Positions 8,194-16,946 are shown, numbered from the stretch's first letter. The stretch is 64,000 nt of DNA from Betaproteobacteria bacterium RIFCSPLOWO2_02_FULL_63_19 (GCA_001770415.1 MEQX01000069.1:1-64000); one strand, 5' to 3'. The notes: generated by a model from the sequence alone, not told the origin. Numbers and translations: made by a program.

Positions 8194-9327
8194 TCATGTC
8201 GGGCGTTTCTTCGCTGCCCGGCTCCCGAGGACCAGCGCCAGCGCAACCGCCCAGAACACCGCTTTTACCCCGACGGCGGAGCCGAGGGCACCGAACAGCA
8301 GCGGCATGACCGTTTGACCGGTGGTGATGACCGTCGTACGAACGCCGACCGCTTCACCGGTCCGCCCTTCCGGCACCGCGTCATGCAGCAGCGCCATGAC
8401 CATGGGCTGCGCGATGCCCAGACCAATGCCGAGCGCGAACGCCAGCAACATCAGGCCGCTGGCCTTGGCAACCAACGGAAACATTGCATAGCAAGATCCT
8501 GTCAACAACAACGCAAGGTACAAGAGCCGCCACGCCGTCATGCGTCGCACGAGATACGGAACCGCCAGGCGCACGAGGAACGTTGCAACCGCAAACATAC
8601 CCATGATCACGCCGATCACCGTGGGTGAAAGCCCTACGCTCGTCCCATAGACGGGCATCATGAACGTGAACAGTTCGAAGCCGGTAGACTGCATCGCGGT
8701 AATAATGAAAATCCGCCGGGCGTCGGCGTGCGCGAAAAGGTCGATGACGCGGTTATGGGCATTGCGTTTGCCGTGTGAGGGAGGTCGGGGCAGGACGAGC
8801 TTATTTGCCGCGAATGCCGCGACGACCGGTGCCGGCAGCAGCGCGAGCAGCAGAAAGGTGGATCGGTATCCGAGACCGTCAATCGACAGCCCGGCGAGCA
8901 TGGGACCTAGAAGAGCGGAGACTGAAAAACCGAGCGCGAGCAGACTGAAGTTTGCCGGCCGGTGCTCGGGACGGCCTATGAAGCCGATGCTGTTCTGGAC
9001 GGTAATCTGGAACAGCATGAAGCCAAGTCCGATTACGGTGGCTGCGACGTGCAGCGTGGCGAGGCCGGGAATGAAAATCGGCAGCGCTATTCCCATGGCG
9101 ACCAGTGCCGATCCCACCAGCATGGGTACGCGATGCGTCGCGCGGTCTGCGAGTCGGCCCGCCGTGACCGAAAACAGCATGGGCAGCAGGCCATACAGCG
9201 CCATGAGCATGCCTACGGTATATGGCGCGGCGTGAAGCTGAATCGCATACAGTGATACCGTCACCCGACTGCCGAGGTACGCCGACAGGTTGAGGACGGT
9301 AAAAAGAGTCAGCGCGTAGACGGTCAC
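8194..9327 (-). CDS. MFS transporter
   Basis: A 377-residue membrane protein with about twelve hydrophobic segments. The loop between helices 2 and 3 reads FSVTAGRLADRATHRVPM, the MFS motif A (GxLaDrxGrrxx). The second half begins after a basic central loop (PSHGKRNAHNR). It starts with GTG at 9327. The N-terminus is slightly short for the family but retains helix 1. The substrate is unknown. Neighbours (DUF2889, DUF1993) give no functional hint. Confidence 0.88.
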   Translation of the reverse strand: MTVYALTLFTVLNLSAYLGSRVTVSLYAIQLHAAPYTVGMLMALYGLLPMLFSVTAGRLADRATHRVPMLVGSALVAMGIALPIFIPGLATLHVAATVIGLGFMLFQITVQNSIGFIGRPEHRPANFSLLALGFSVSALLGPMLAGLSIDGLGYRSTFLLLALLPAPVVAAFAANKLVLPRPPSHGKRNAHNRVIDLFAHADARRIFIITAMQSTGFELFTFMMPVYGTSVGLSPTVIGVIMGMFAVATFLVRLAVPYLVRRMTAWRLLYLALLLTGSCYAMFPLVAKASGLMLLAFALGIGLGIAQPMVMALLHDAVPEGRTGEAVGVRTTVITTGQTVMPLLFGALGSAVGVKAVFWAVALALVLGSRAAKKRPT

Positions 9328-9566
9328 CGGCGGTAAGCGCCAGAGGGGGCCGCCGGCCTGGCAGCGGCCGGCGGGGGTGAACCGTGTCTATTCACGATCA
9401 ATCCGGATGCCGTGCGACGGATCATTCGGGCGCCGGGCGCCGGCCGGGACGACGAGACGATTGCAGTGTCCACGAACGCAATGGCGTTAGCGCTTTCCTG
9501 CCGCGGAGGCATCGTTCCCGAGGGTTGGCACATACGGACGGCGTACTCCAGCGTCGCCCACACTGC

Positions 9567-10073
9567 CTAAGGGTTGCCCAGATAGTCGCGCTTGCCGATT
9601 TCGACACCATTGTGGCGCAGGATGTTGTACGCAGTGGTGACATGAAAATAGAAATGCGGGATTGCGTTGCCGAGCAGATATTGCATTCCCGTTAACGTGG
9701 TGTCCCGGCCGTGGCGCTTGAGTCTGATGTCCTTGTCTTCGGTGCCGTCGATCTGCTCGGGCCTTATCGACTGGACGAATTCGATCGCCTTGGCGATTCG
9801 TGCCTTCAACTCAGGGAATGTTTGTTCGGTGTCTTCGTAAGTGGGGACCTCCACGCCCGCGAGATGCGCGACCGCCGCTACCGCCCGATCGCATGCGATC
9901 TGTACTTGTCGCGCCAGCGGGTACATGTCGGGGTACAGCCTGTACGTGGTCAGCGCAGCAGGGTCGATCTTCCTGGATTCGACGTGGGCCTGCGCCTTGT
10001 CGAGAATCGTGGAAAGGTTGGTCAAGATGTTGGCGAAGCGCGGCGCGCTTGCCTGATACATTGAAATGTTCAT
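9567..10073 (-). CDS. DUF1993 family protein
   Basis: A 168-residue protein, predicted soluble and helical. It starts MNISMYQASAPRFANILTNL, the usual opening of PF09351 (DUF1993), and contains YPLARQVQIACDRA and the late HFYFHVTTAYNILRHNG. The latter holds histidines placed as in DinB-like four-helix bundles, a possible metal site. I chose the ATG at 10073 because CAGGA precedes it at good spacing and homologues begin there; the frame itself opens 14 codons earlier. No function is established for this family. Confidence 0.88.
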   Translation of the reverse strand: MNISMYQASAPRFANILTNLSTILDKAQAHVESRKIDPAALTTYRLYPDMYPLARQVQIACDRAVAAVAHLAGVEVPTYEDTEQTFPELKARIAKAIEFVQSIRPEQIDGTEDKDIRLKRHGRDTTLTGMQYLLGNAIPHFYFHVTTAYNILRHNGVEIGKRDYLGNP

Positions 10074-10115
10074 GGCAAATCCTGGAAGTGGAAAAGAGGT
10101 CACCTGGACACGCAT

Positions 10116-10458
10116 ATTTTATCGGTTGGCGTGTTGAAACGTGGATTGCGTTCCAATCAGACGCACCGATGGCGATTCCCGTCATGGGCGCCTGTCACCA
10201 TCGGGAATCAACGCGTAAACTGGAATAGCTCCATGAATCCTGGGAGGCTTCCCGCGGGGATCATGTCGGCATAACATCGCCATAGTGCATGGATTTCGGT
10301 ACGCCGGGATGCGCGGCATTACCTGGAGCCGCGATCGGCGGTGATAGAGATGACGAGTCCGCCAACGGGTAACGAAGCATGGGGTACTTGGAAGGCCGGC
10401 CTACCCGAACTGATCGGACGGCAGCCGGTTATGTCCTGCAACGCAACGTTGCGCTGAA
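10116..10458. other. intergenic region upstream of the 55-codon ORF
   Basis: About 340 bases without a convincing gene. Near its end is an exact 12-bp palindrome, CGCAACGTTGCG, at 10442-10453. Nothing else in it is recognisable. Confidence 0.4.
10442..10453. promoter_or_regulatory. perfect 12-bp palindrome before a small ORF
   Basis: CGCAACGTTGCG is self-complementary and lies five bases before the ATG at 10459. It could be a repressor operator or a chance palindrome. No matching copy was noticed elsewhere in the window. Confidence 0.3.
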
Positions 10459-10626
10459 ATGAGAAGGGGAAAGTTCTTGAAACACAAAATTGCCAAGGAT
10501 TACCTCTTGTACGATCAGCGGAGTTATGAATTGGGCTGGTCTAACGGACGTCTGCACGGATTTCTTGAAGCTACCGGCATCGCTTTGGTGATCGTATTGC
10601 TGTGGCGCTTCGTACCGTGGTTCTAG
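10459..10626 (+). CDS. 55-residue single-helix membrane miniprotein
   Basis: A short frame encoding a basic N-terminus, a polar middle (YDQRSYELGWSNGRLHGF) and a C-terminal hydrophobic helix (GIALVIVLLW) ending in RFVPWF. One membrane segment with the C-terminus at the membrane face is predicted. An alternative TTG start at 10477 has AAGGGGA seven bases upstream and may be the better start. It converges on the FmdB-like gene with 12 bases between stops. I know no family for it. Confidence 0.5.
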   Translation: MRRGKFLKHKIAKDYLLYDQRSYELGWSNGRLHGFLEATGIALVIVLLWRFVPWF

Positions 10627-10638
10627 TCGCGGCAGGCC

Positions 10639-10917
10639 TCATTTCCGTACGATAGTGTCGGACCCGCCGCCGCCTATGGTGCGCTCATAGACACCGTCGC
10701 CTGCCTTCTTGTACTTGGTGAGTCCAAGCGCCCTGATCTGGCTATCGCTGGTCGAATATCTTCCTCCAATCGAGACAGCGCTTATGACGCGCTCGACGGG
10801 CCGGTTGCAGGTCGGGCAGCGCTCCAGCCTGGCTTCGGCGATTCGCTGGTAGGCCTCGAAGCGTCCGGGGCACCTGTCACAGTGGCCGGATGCAGGCGCA
10901 TATTCATAGAGGGGCAT
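10639..10917 (-). CDS. FmdB-like zinc ribbon protein
   Basis: A 92-residue protein opening MPLYEYAP, the standard start of FmdB/CxxC_CxxC_SSSS zinc ribbons. The four zinc ligands are CDRCPG and CPTCNRP, separated by a segment ending in RLERCP. Many members continue with a Gly-rich tail, and here GGGGSD is seen near the end. The role is not settled; fmdB was described as a putative regulator of formamidase in Methylophilus. I set the start at 10917 (homologous MPLYEY); an ATG five codons upstream is also in frame. Confidence 0.85.
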   Translation of the reverse strand: MPLYEYAPASGHCDRCPGRFEAYQRIAEARLERCPTCNRPVERVISAVSIGGRYSTSDSQIRALGLTKYKKAGDGVYERTIGGGGSDTIVRK

Positions 10918-10932
10918 GCAGCAAATCTCCAA

Positions 10933-11402
10933 GAATCCGCGTTTGGGCCCTTGGCCAGCGCCAGGTTTGTCGATCTGTCCTGGTGATTATCGGCTGTTGC
11001 TTGAATGTCTTTTTATATCACGGCTCGTCGAGCTTCGCTTGGTCTGGCGTTCGTGTCGTTGGCGAGACGCTCGCAGGCGCAGTGTTGAGCGACACAGGTT
11101 CCGGCAAGCGCACCGCGCGTGATCCACATCACAGCCTTGCACTGCCGTGAGTGCAGACTACACGCTTCTTTCGGAGGGGGCGTCAATACCGATCAGCGCA
11201 GTTCCAATGCTTTCGCAAGTCCTTTGACCTGCCGTGACTGCGCTACCCTCGCATCTACGTTTACGATTTAATGACGCAATGTTCGGCGGGACGGCAACGT
11301 ACGAAGTCCGTTTGTATGCGGCCCCAGCAACAGCTGCATGCGACCGGTATCGGGCGCGCTGCTCCGTCTTTATTGACCGTTAATTTATTGGAGGGAGAAA
11401 CC
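10933..11402. other. control region between FmdB-like gene and the Tct importer
   Basis: About 470 bases separate divergent genes. It contains a CRP/FNR-type palindrome at 11118-11133 and a strong ribosome site (GGAGGGAG) just before tctC. A frame open from 11271 in phase with tctC is read as an untranslated leader, because the signal peptide starts at 11403. Confidence 0.5.
11118..11133. promoter_or_regulatory. CRP/FNR-family operator candidate (site 2)
   Basis: CGTGATCCACATCACA contains the exact CRP half-sites GTGA-N6-TCAC and the core TGAT-N4-ATCACA. It sits 270 bp before tctC. It matches site 3 at 60244-60259, which precedes the other importer's receptor gene. Confidence 0.55.
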
Positions 11403-12383
11403 ATGAAGCGTATCCTCAATGTTCTCTTGTCGGCCACCCTGCTTTCAGGGTTCGGCTTGATCAGCGAGGCCTTCGCGGCGTCCAAATTTCCCGTCAAACC
11501 GATCAGTCTCTACGTGGGGTTTGCGCCTGGAGGGTCCACCGATACGATAGCGCGGGGCCTGGTGGATGCGGCTGGGGAGGAACTGGGGGGAAAGGTTCTC
11601 GTCGTCAACAAACCGGGCGCCGGAGGTGCGGTCGCCGCAGCCCTGGTCGCCAAGGCGAAGGGGGATGGCTACACGTTGCAGATTTCCCCGGATACGCCGC
11701 TTACGAGGGCGCCTCATCTGAGAAAGCTGGCGTTCGATCCGATGAAGGACTTTACGTTCATTTCTCGGGTGGCGGTATGGAAAAATGGCTACGTGGTTCT
11801 GGAAGACAGCCAATTCAAGACCTGGAAAGACGTTGTTCAATGGGCGAAAGCCAATCCCGGCCAGCTAAAGGTCGGTACACCTGGCGCCGGAACGACCCCC
11901 GACATACTGATGGCCGTAATTGCCAAGCGCGACGGCTTCACTTACCGCAGCACGCCTTTCAAGGGCGATTCCCCAAATATGGCTGCGTTGCTGGGCGGGC
12001 ACATAACAGTTGCAGGTTCGGGATTGGGCGCCTGGTCCAAGTATGTAAAGGCCAAGAAGATGAGACTCATCATGGTGGAAGATGGCGTTACCGGGTTCGC
12101 CGATGCGCCGGATTACAAGAGTCTTGGTTATGACGTGTCCTCGCCCACGGCGGCCATCATATTTGGTCCAAAGGGAATTCCTACGGAAATCGTGAACAAG
12201 CTGGGTGAAGCATTTGCAGCCGCAGCCAAGTCGGCGGCTTTCAAGACCGTATCTGATGCAATGGAATTGTCGGAAGTCAACAATCCTCTATACGGTAAGG
12301 CGCTCGACACGTACGTGAGAAAAAATTACAACCTGTACAAGAAATACGTCGACGAAGGCGGGCTCGCGAAAAAGAAGAAGTAG
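11403..12383 (+). CDS. tctC: Bug/TctC-type tripartite tricarboxylate transporter receptor
   Basis: A 326-residue periplasmic binding protein that captures a carboxylate or related ligand and delivers it to TctAB. The start at 11403 is set by GGAGGGAG and by the signal peptide (MKRILNVLLSATLLSGFGLI, cleaved after AFA). Family landmarks are FPVKPISLYVGFAPGGSTDT, NKPGAGGAVAAALVAKAKGDGY, and the Bug loop VGTPGAGTTPD. The ligand cannot be read from sequence. The genes tctB and tctA follow on the same strand. A 12-bp perfect hairpin lies between this gene and tctB, and probably allows more receptor than permease to be made. Confidence 0.93.
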   Translation: MKRILNVLLSATLLSGFGLISEAFAASKFPVKPISLYVGFAPGGSTDTIARGLVDAAGEELGGKVLVVNKPGAGGAVAAALVAKAKGDGYTLQISPDTPLTRAPHLRKLAFDPMKDFTFISRVAVWKNGYVVLEDSQFKTWKDVVQWAKANPGQLKVGTPGAGTTPDILMAVIAKRDGFTYRSTPFKGDSPNMAALLGGHITVAGSGLGAWSKYVKAKKMRLIMVEDGVTGFADAPDYKSLGYDVSSPTAAIIFGPKGIPTEIVNKLGEAFAAAAKSAAFKTVSDAMELSEVNNPLYGKALDTYVRKNYNLYKKYVDEGGLAKKKK

Positions 12384-12416
12384 AGGATGCCGGAAGGAGA
12401 CTCGCCGGTTGACTTT

Positions 12417-12450
12417 CCAGGGTGTTCAGAAGGCTGAGTGAACACCCTGG
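12417..12450 (+). other. perfect stem-loop between tctC and tctB
   Basis: CCAGGGTGTTCA and TGAACACCCTGG pair over 12 bp around a 10-base loop (12429-12438). No T-run follows, so it is not a canonical terminator. The position after a receptor gene and before its permease genes suggests 3'-end protection of the receptor mRNA or partial attenuation. Confidence 0.7.
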
Positions 12451-12453
12451 ACC

Positions 12454-12960
12454 ATGGGTTTCCGCATTGCAGACGCGCGCATATTCATGAAACTGAATTC
12501 GGTTAAGCAGGACTTCTGGATCGCGGTCCTTCTGTTGTCTCTATGCCTGTCGGCGTATTTTTTCGTCATTCCGGCACAAGTCCAGGGTGAAATTCAGAGA
12601 GGAATGCCGCCCACCTTCTTCCCGAATCTTTCGGTGGTCTGGATCGGAGTTTTCAGTGTTCTGCTGCTCGTCCGGAGCTTTGTTCCCCAGACCGAGGCGG
12701 CGCAGGAATCGCGGGCGGATCGCAGATCGGGCCGTAATGGGGCGATGTTCACGATCGCCGCGGGCATTGCCTATCTGGTCTTGTGTTCGTTGTTCAGTTT
12801 TGTGATTTCGACGGTAGTGATCCTGGCCATTTTGATGTGGGCGCTGGGGGAGCGTCGCTGGCATTTCATCGTGAGCGCCACGCTCGTGACGACCTTGGGA
12901 ATCTATGTCGTGTTCGATTGGTTGATGAGCGTCCAGTTTCCTGAAGGAATGTTGTTCTGA
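12454..12960 (+). CDS. tctB: TctB-type small membrane subunit of tricarboxylate transporter
   Basis: A 168-residue protein with four hydrophobic segments (FWIAVLLLSLCLSAYFFVIP; FPNLSVVWIGVFSVLLLV; FTIAAGIAYLVLCSLF; FVISTVVILAILMWAL), as in TctB subunits. The segment FPNLSVVWIGVFSV is in the usual place after the first periplasmic loop. An ATG at 12487 (MKLNSVKQDF) is an alternative start and matches the family better; neither start has a good ribosome site. It lies between tctC and tctA and is required with TctA for transport in characterised systems. Confidence 0.88.
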   Translation: MGFRIADARIFMKLNSVKQDFWIAVLLLSLCLSAYFFVIPAQVQGEIQRGMPPTFFPNLSVVWIGVFSVLLLVRSFVPQTEAAQESRADRRSGRNGAMFTIAAGIAYLVLCSLFSFVISTVVILAILMWALGERRWHFIVSATLVTTLGIYVVFDWLMSVQFPEGMLF

Positions 12961-12975
12961 ACCTGGTTATTTCTG

Positions 12976-14502
12976 GTGCCGGGAATGTGGGAAAACCTTC
13001 TTAACGGGTTCCAGACCTGTCTGGATCCCGTAACGCTCGCATTGATCGTAGCGGGTGTCACGATTGGCGTGGTCGTGGGTGCCATCCCCGGACTCACCGG
13101 CGCCATGGCGATTGCGCTGATCATCCCATTCACGTTCACGATGGACGCAGTCAATTCGATAAGCGTCCTGCTGGCCATTTATTGCGGCGGGATATACGGA
13201 GGTTCCATCACCGCTATTCTCATTCGAGCTCCCGGCAGCCCGGCCTCCGCGGCGACCGTATTTGACGGCTACGAGCTCGCCAAGCAGGGCAAGGCCGGCA
13301 AGGCCTTGAAGATGGCCATCAATGCATCGGTCATCGGCAATTACATCAGCGTATTGCTTTTGATCTTCGTCGCACCTCAGATTGCCGAACTGGCACTGAA
13401 GCTCGGGCCGACGGAAATCGCAAGCCTAATCATTTTTTCGTTGACCATCATCGCCTATGTCTCGGGCGCGTCCATTCTCCGCGGACTGATTTCCGCTGGA
13501 ATAGGCCTGTTCTTCTGTACGATCGGAATCGATCCGATTACCGCGACGCCACGTCTGGCGTTCGGGGTGCCGGAGCTGGAACGGGGAATTTCGCTCATCC
13601 CGATGTCGATCGGGCTGTTTGCCGTATCGGAGGTTTTCAAACAGGGAGAGAAAGCCTTTCAGGCGAAATTGATCGGGCGCGAGGCGACCCCGGTTCTGCC
13701 CAAGGCCGTGAACCCGGATGATGACAAGGTGACGATGAAGGAAATGTGGGCGTCCATGAGGACCATTATTCAGTCGGGATTGATCGGTTCGTTCCTGGGG
13801 GCTGTTCCGGGAGTGGGTTCTCCGATTGCGTCGTTCATGGGCTATGGTCTCGGGAAACGGTTCTCGAAACACCCCGAGAAATACGGCACCGGCTATGTCG
13901 AAGGCGTAGCGGCTTCGGAATCGGCCAATAACGGCGTCGTGGGAGCAAGCCTGATTCCGCTGCTTACGCTGGGGATCCCGGGCGATTTGCCTACGGCAAT
14001 CTTGCTGGGTGCGTTCCTGCTGCACGGGCTGATCCCGGGACCGTTGCTGTTTCAGGAACATCCCGGTGAAGTCTATTCGCTGTTCGCCGCCTTCCTGATC
14101 TCCGTCACCGCGCTGTATTTCGTTGCGAGGCAGGTGATCAAGGTGGCGCACGTCTTCACTTCGATTCCCAGGGCCGTGCTGTTTCCGGTCGTGCTTGTAT
14201 TCTGCTTCATCGGAAGCTATGCGATCAACAGCAGCATGCTCGACGTCTGGGTGATGCTTCTCTTCGGGATTCTTGGGTATCTTCTAGAAAAATACGGCTT
14301 TGCGCTTGCTCCGCTGCTGATCGCCTTCCTGTTGGGCCCGATATTGGAGAGCAGCTTAAGGCAATCGATCATTCTGACCGGCGGCAGCATCGAGGAGTCG
14401 TTTACTTCGCCGGTGTCGCTGGTCTTGCTCATCTTGACCCTGATCGTCATTATCCAAGTCACCTATCGGGGATTCAAGGAGATAAGAAGACAGGCGCGAT
14501 AG
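12976..14502 (+). CDS. tctA: TctA-type large membrane subunit of tricarboxylate transporter
   Basis: A 508-residue membrane protein of about twelve helices. Signatures include GAIPGLTGAMAIALIIPFT, YCGGIYGGSITAILIRAPGS, TVFDGYELAKQGKAGKAL, and in the second half GAVPGVGSPIASFMGYGLGK and GVVGASLIPLLTLGIPGD, a duplicated ligand-path motif. The pair PGxPxxAxxVFDGY and LGIPGDLPTAI is standard for TctA. It follows tctB by 15 bases. It forms the Na+- or H+-coupled permease with TctB and uses the TctC receptor. Confidence 0.94.
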   Translation: MPGMWENLLNGFQTCLDPVTLALIVAGVTIGVVVGAIPGLTGAMAIALIIPFTFTMDAVNSISVLLAIYCGGIYGGSITAILIRAPGSPASAATVFDGYELAKQGKAGKALKMAINASVIGNYISVLLLIFVAPQIAELALKLGPTEIASLIIFSLTIIAYVSGASILRGLISAGIGLFFCTIGIDPITATPRLAFGVPELERGISLIPMSIGLFAVSEVFKQGEKAFQAKLIGREATPVLPKAVNPDDDKVTMKEMWASMRTIIQSGLIGSFLGAVPGVGSPIASFMGYGLGKRFSKHPEKYGTGYVEGVAASESANNGVVGASLIPLLTLGIPGDLPTAILLGAFLLHGLIPGPLLFQEHPGEVYSLFAAFLISVTALYFVARQVIKVAHVFTSIPRAVLFPVVLVFCFIGSYAINSSMLDVWVMLLFGILGYLLEKYGFALAPLLIAFLLGPILESSLRQSIILTGGSIEESFTSPVSLVLLILTLIVIIQVTYRGFKEIRRQAR

Positions 14503-14622
14503 GAAACGGCCGGCCGGGCGATCGAGTACCGTTCCCGGCTGCGCAGGGGCTGCCGTTGGCGGGTGGACTTGCACCAGACCCTTCGCCCCCGCCTGGGGTC
14601 CCCGGAGTCTGCCGTACGGCGA

Positions 14623-15579
14623 TCAATCGAAGGGGTAGACGCCCGGCTCTGGTTCGTACGCGTGCTCGATGCCGTGCACCCCTGAACGCAGCATCGCCTC
14701 CCAGGATTCGAGCGTTGTCGCCCCGATATGCGGTGATCCGAAGAAGTTCGGCAGCCTGAGCAACGGATTACCGTTTGCCGGTTCGATGTTGAACACATCG
14801 AACGCCGCACCCGCGATGGCGCCGGAATTCAGTCGCGCGGCGAGGGCTGCCTCGTCCACCATTCCGCCGCGCGCGCAGTTCACGAGGATCATGCCGGGTT
14901 TGAGCTTTGCGAGCACTTCGTCGGAATACATCCCTATGGTCGTCGCGTTCTTGGAGAGATGGATGGTCAGCACGTCTGAGCGCGCCCACAAAGTCTCGGC
15001 ATCGACCTTTTCGACGTTGTCGAACTGCCGGTAGAAATCAGAGAAATCAACCCGATCGCAGGCGAGGATCCGTACGCCGTAAGGCTGCAACAGCTTTACC
15101 ACTTCCTTGCCGATGTGCCCCACGCCGTGGACCCCGACAGTGCGGCCGCGCAGGTCGCCGCCGAAACCTATCGGCCCCTTCCATTCGCCGCGCGCAAGAA
15201 CCGAGGAGAAAAGCTGGAGCCTTCGAAGCGCAAACACCATGTAGCAGACCGCCAGTTCCGAAACCGAGATCCTGTTGATACCGGGAACCCACCACATTCT
15301 GATGCCGTGCTTCCTCAACACGGCCGGGTCGATGTGGTCGACCCCGGCCGAGCATAGCGATACAACCTTAAGATCCGGCAGAGCATTGCACACGTCTTCG
15401 GTAAATCGGTTGAGCCCGATCACCGCGGTATCACAGCCCTTCACGAAATCGATCAGCGCCTCGCCCTGCAGCATTGGGCCGGGCCGCACGAACCGCGCAC
15501 CAGGGTATTTTGCAGCCAGTTCGGACTTAAGACCGGGAAAGAAATCGAAATAGGGCAGTGTAACGGCGAGTTTGGTCAT
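14623..15579 (-). CDS. D-isomer-specific 2-hydroxyacid dehydrogenase
   Basis: A 318-residue NAD-dependent dehydrogenase reducing 2-keto acids to D-2-hydroxyacids, or the reverse. Visible parts: the NAD fold GVHGVGHIGKEV, the VVSLCSAGVDHID substrate-side strand, NCARGGMVDEAALAARL (catalytic Arg and the following loop), a Glu in FNIEPANGN, and the catalytic His in SPHIGATTLES. I start at 15579 (MTKLAVTLPYFDF), preceded by GGAG; the frame extends 55 codons further upstream without family similarity. It converges on tctA, so the imported acid may be a substrate of this pathway; that is only inference. Confidence 0.9.
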   Translation of the reverse strand: MTKLAVTLPYFDFFPGLKSELAAKYPGARFVRPGPMLQGEALIDFVKGCDTAVIGLNRFTEDVCNALPDLKVVSLCSAGVDHIDPAVLRKHGIRMWWVPGINRISVSELAVCYMVFALRRLQLFSSVLARGEWKGPIGFGGDLRGRTVGVHGVGHIGKEVVKLLQPYGVRILACDRVDFSDFYRQFDNVEKVDAETLWARSDVLTIHLSKNATTIGMYSDEVLAKLKPGMILVNCARGGMVDEAALAARLNSGAIAGAAFDVFNIEPANGNPLLRLPNFFGSPHIGATTLESWEAMLRSGVHGIEHAYEPEPGVYPFD

Positions 15580-15755
15580 TACGCGTTTCTCCGATTCATG
15601 TTCCTCTATTGAAGCATAATGCCGAATCAGAATGCGCTGTGTGGACCAGAGGGCCGCGCAACGGAAACGAAGCTGCGGAACGCTGGAGCAATATTTGGAC
15701 CAACGAATACAGCGCTTGCAGAACATTTCAGAACCGAGGAACAAGGGTCGTCGCC

Positions 15756-16832
15756 ATGCTGATTCTGACCAATGAGGATATCGAGACGCTGATCGACATG
15801 CCGGCGTGCGTGGCGACGCTTGAGGCCGCGTACCGCGATTTCGGGACAGGGGAAGCGGTGGACATTCCGCGTCAGGACGGCTTGGTGGCGAATTCGCGGC
15901 CGGGTGCGGTGCATGCTTTCAAGACCATGTCGGGAAGCTGGCCGCGGGCGGGAATCGCTGCGCTGCGCCTTAATTCCGATATCGTGCACTGGCCTGTCGT
16001 GGGGGACTCGCCGAGGCGGGTCAAGATTCCATGCTCAGCAGGCGCGCGCTATAACGGCATGGTGCTGCTGTTTTCGACCGACACGGGGCAGCTTCTGTGC
16101 ACGTTCAATGACGGCTTGGCGCAAAAGACAAGGGTTGGCGCGTCGAGTGGCGTGGCGGCCAAATACCTGGCGCGCGAAGATGCGCGAATTTTGGGGCTCC
16201 TTGGTACAGGCTGGCAGGCCGAGGCGCAAGTGGAAGCGATGTGCGCGGTGCGCCGATTCGATTTGGTGAAGGTCTACAGTCCGACGGCTGCAAACCGCGA
16301 AAAGTTCGCCGCGATGTTCGCCAGAAAGTTGGGCACCGACATTCGCCCGGTTGCCACTGCCGCGGAGGCGGCCCATGGCGCCGACATCCTGGTTTCGGCC
16401 ACCAATTCCATGACGCCCACGATCAAACCAGAGTACCTACGTCCAGGCATGCATATCACCAGCGTCCGCGGTAGCGAGATTCCGCTCGAGGTGCTGCGCA
16501 GGGTGGACCGGCTGGTGGTCAACACCCACGCGCCGGTAAGCGCTTTCCCCGCTCGAGGCTGGCCTTCCGAGGTACCGGAATTCACCAATGGCGATTACAG
16601 CCGTCCGGACATCGGCCTCATCGCGTATGAAAAGGTGCCCGAGCTCAAGGACGTGGTTGCCCGGACCGTACCAGCGCGGGTGAGCCCGCAGGAAATCACC
16701 TGTTTTCACAACTACAAAGGGTTGGGCCTTCAGTTTGCAGCGATTGGCAGCCTGATTTACGCGTCCGCTCGCAAACGCGGATTGGGGATCACGGTCGAGG
16801 ATCGCTACTTCACTCAAACCGTCCATCCGTGA
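15756..16832 (+). CDS. ornithine cyclodeaminase/mu-crystallin family protein
   Basis: A 358-residue protein of the OCD/mu-crystallin fold (COG2423). The conserved opening is ILTNEDIETLIDMPACVATLE. The NAD-binding region reads LGLLGTGWQAEAQVEAM, followed by VKVYSPTAANREKFA. The ligand-binding Arg/Lys segment lies around FNDGLAQKTRVGASSGVA. Members include ornithine cyclodeaminase, alanine dehydrogenase, ketimine reductase and tauropine-type enzymes, so the substrate is uncertain. The start at 15756 is set by homology; the frame is open 49 codons upstream. It diverges from the 2-hydroxyacid dehydrogenase gene. Confidence 0.88.
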   Translation: MLILTNEDIETLIDMPACVATLEAAYRDFGTGEAVDIPRQDGLVANSRPGAVHAFKTMSGSWPRAGIAALRLNSDIVHWPVVGDSPRRVKIPCSAGARYNGMVLLFSTDTGQLLCTFNDGLAQKTRVGASSGVAAKYLAREDARILGLLGTGWQAEAQVEAMCAVRRFDLVKVYSPTAANREKFAAMFARKLGTDIRPVATAAEAAHGADILVSATNSMTPTIKPEYLRPGMHITSVRGSEIPLEVLRRVDRLVVNTHAPVSAFPARGWPSEVPEFTNGDYSRPDIGLIAYEKVPELKDVVARTVPARVSPQEITCFHNYKGLGLQFAAIGSLIYASARKRGLGITVEDRYFTQTVHP

Positions 16833-16867
16833 CGAACGGCCGGACCTCGACGATCGTGGGTAGGCCG

Positions 16868-16946
16868 ATTTACGAGTAGAATATGATACTATTATGATAT
16901 TATTATCAATATTATATTTCATATATCTAAAGTGTAATATCAAGTA
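16868..16946. other. AT-rich island between convergent genes
   Basis: About 75 bases of almost pure A and T (for example ATTATGATATTATTATCAAT) in otherwise GC-rich DNA. It lies between the stops of the OCD-family gene and the RlpA-like gene and includes the last bases of the latter's frame. No clear hairpin with T-tail is seen. Confidence 0.6.

Noticed and set aside
9328..9566. 79-codon minus-strand frame between the MFS and DUF1993 genes
   Set aside because: Pro/Ala/Arg-rich without similarity or ribosome site; treated as non-coding.
16868..16946. AT-rich island as a replication origin
   Set aside because: No DnaA boxes or dnaA/dnaN/parAB genes lie nearby; it sits in a convergent gap.
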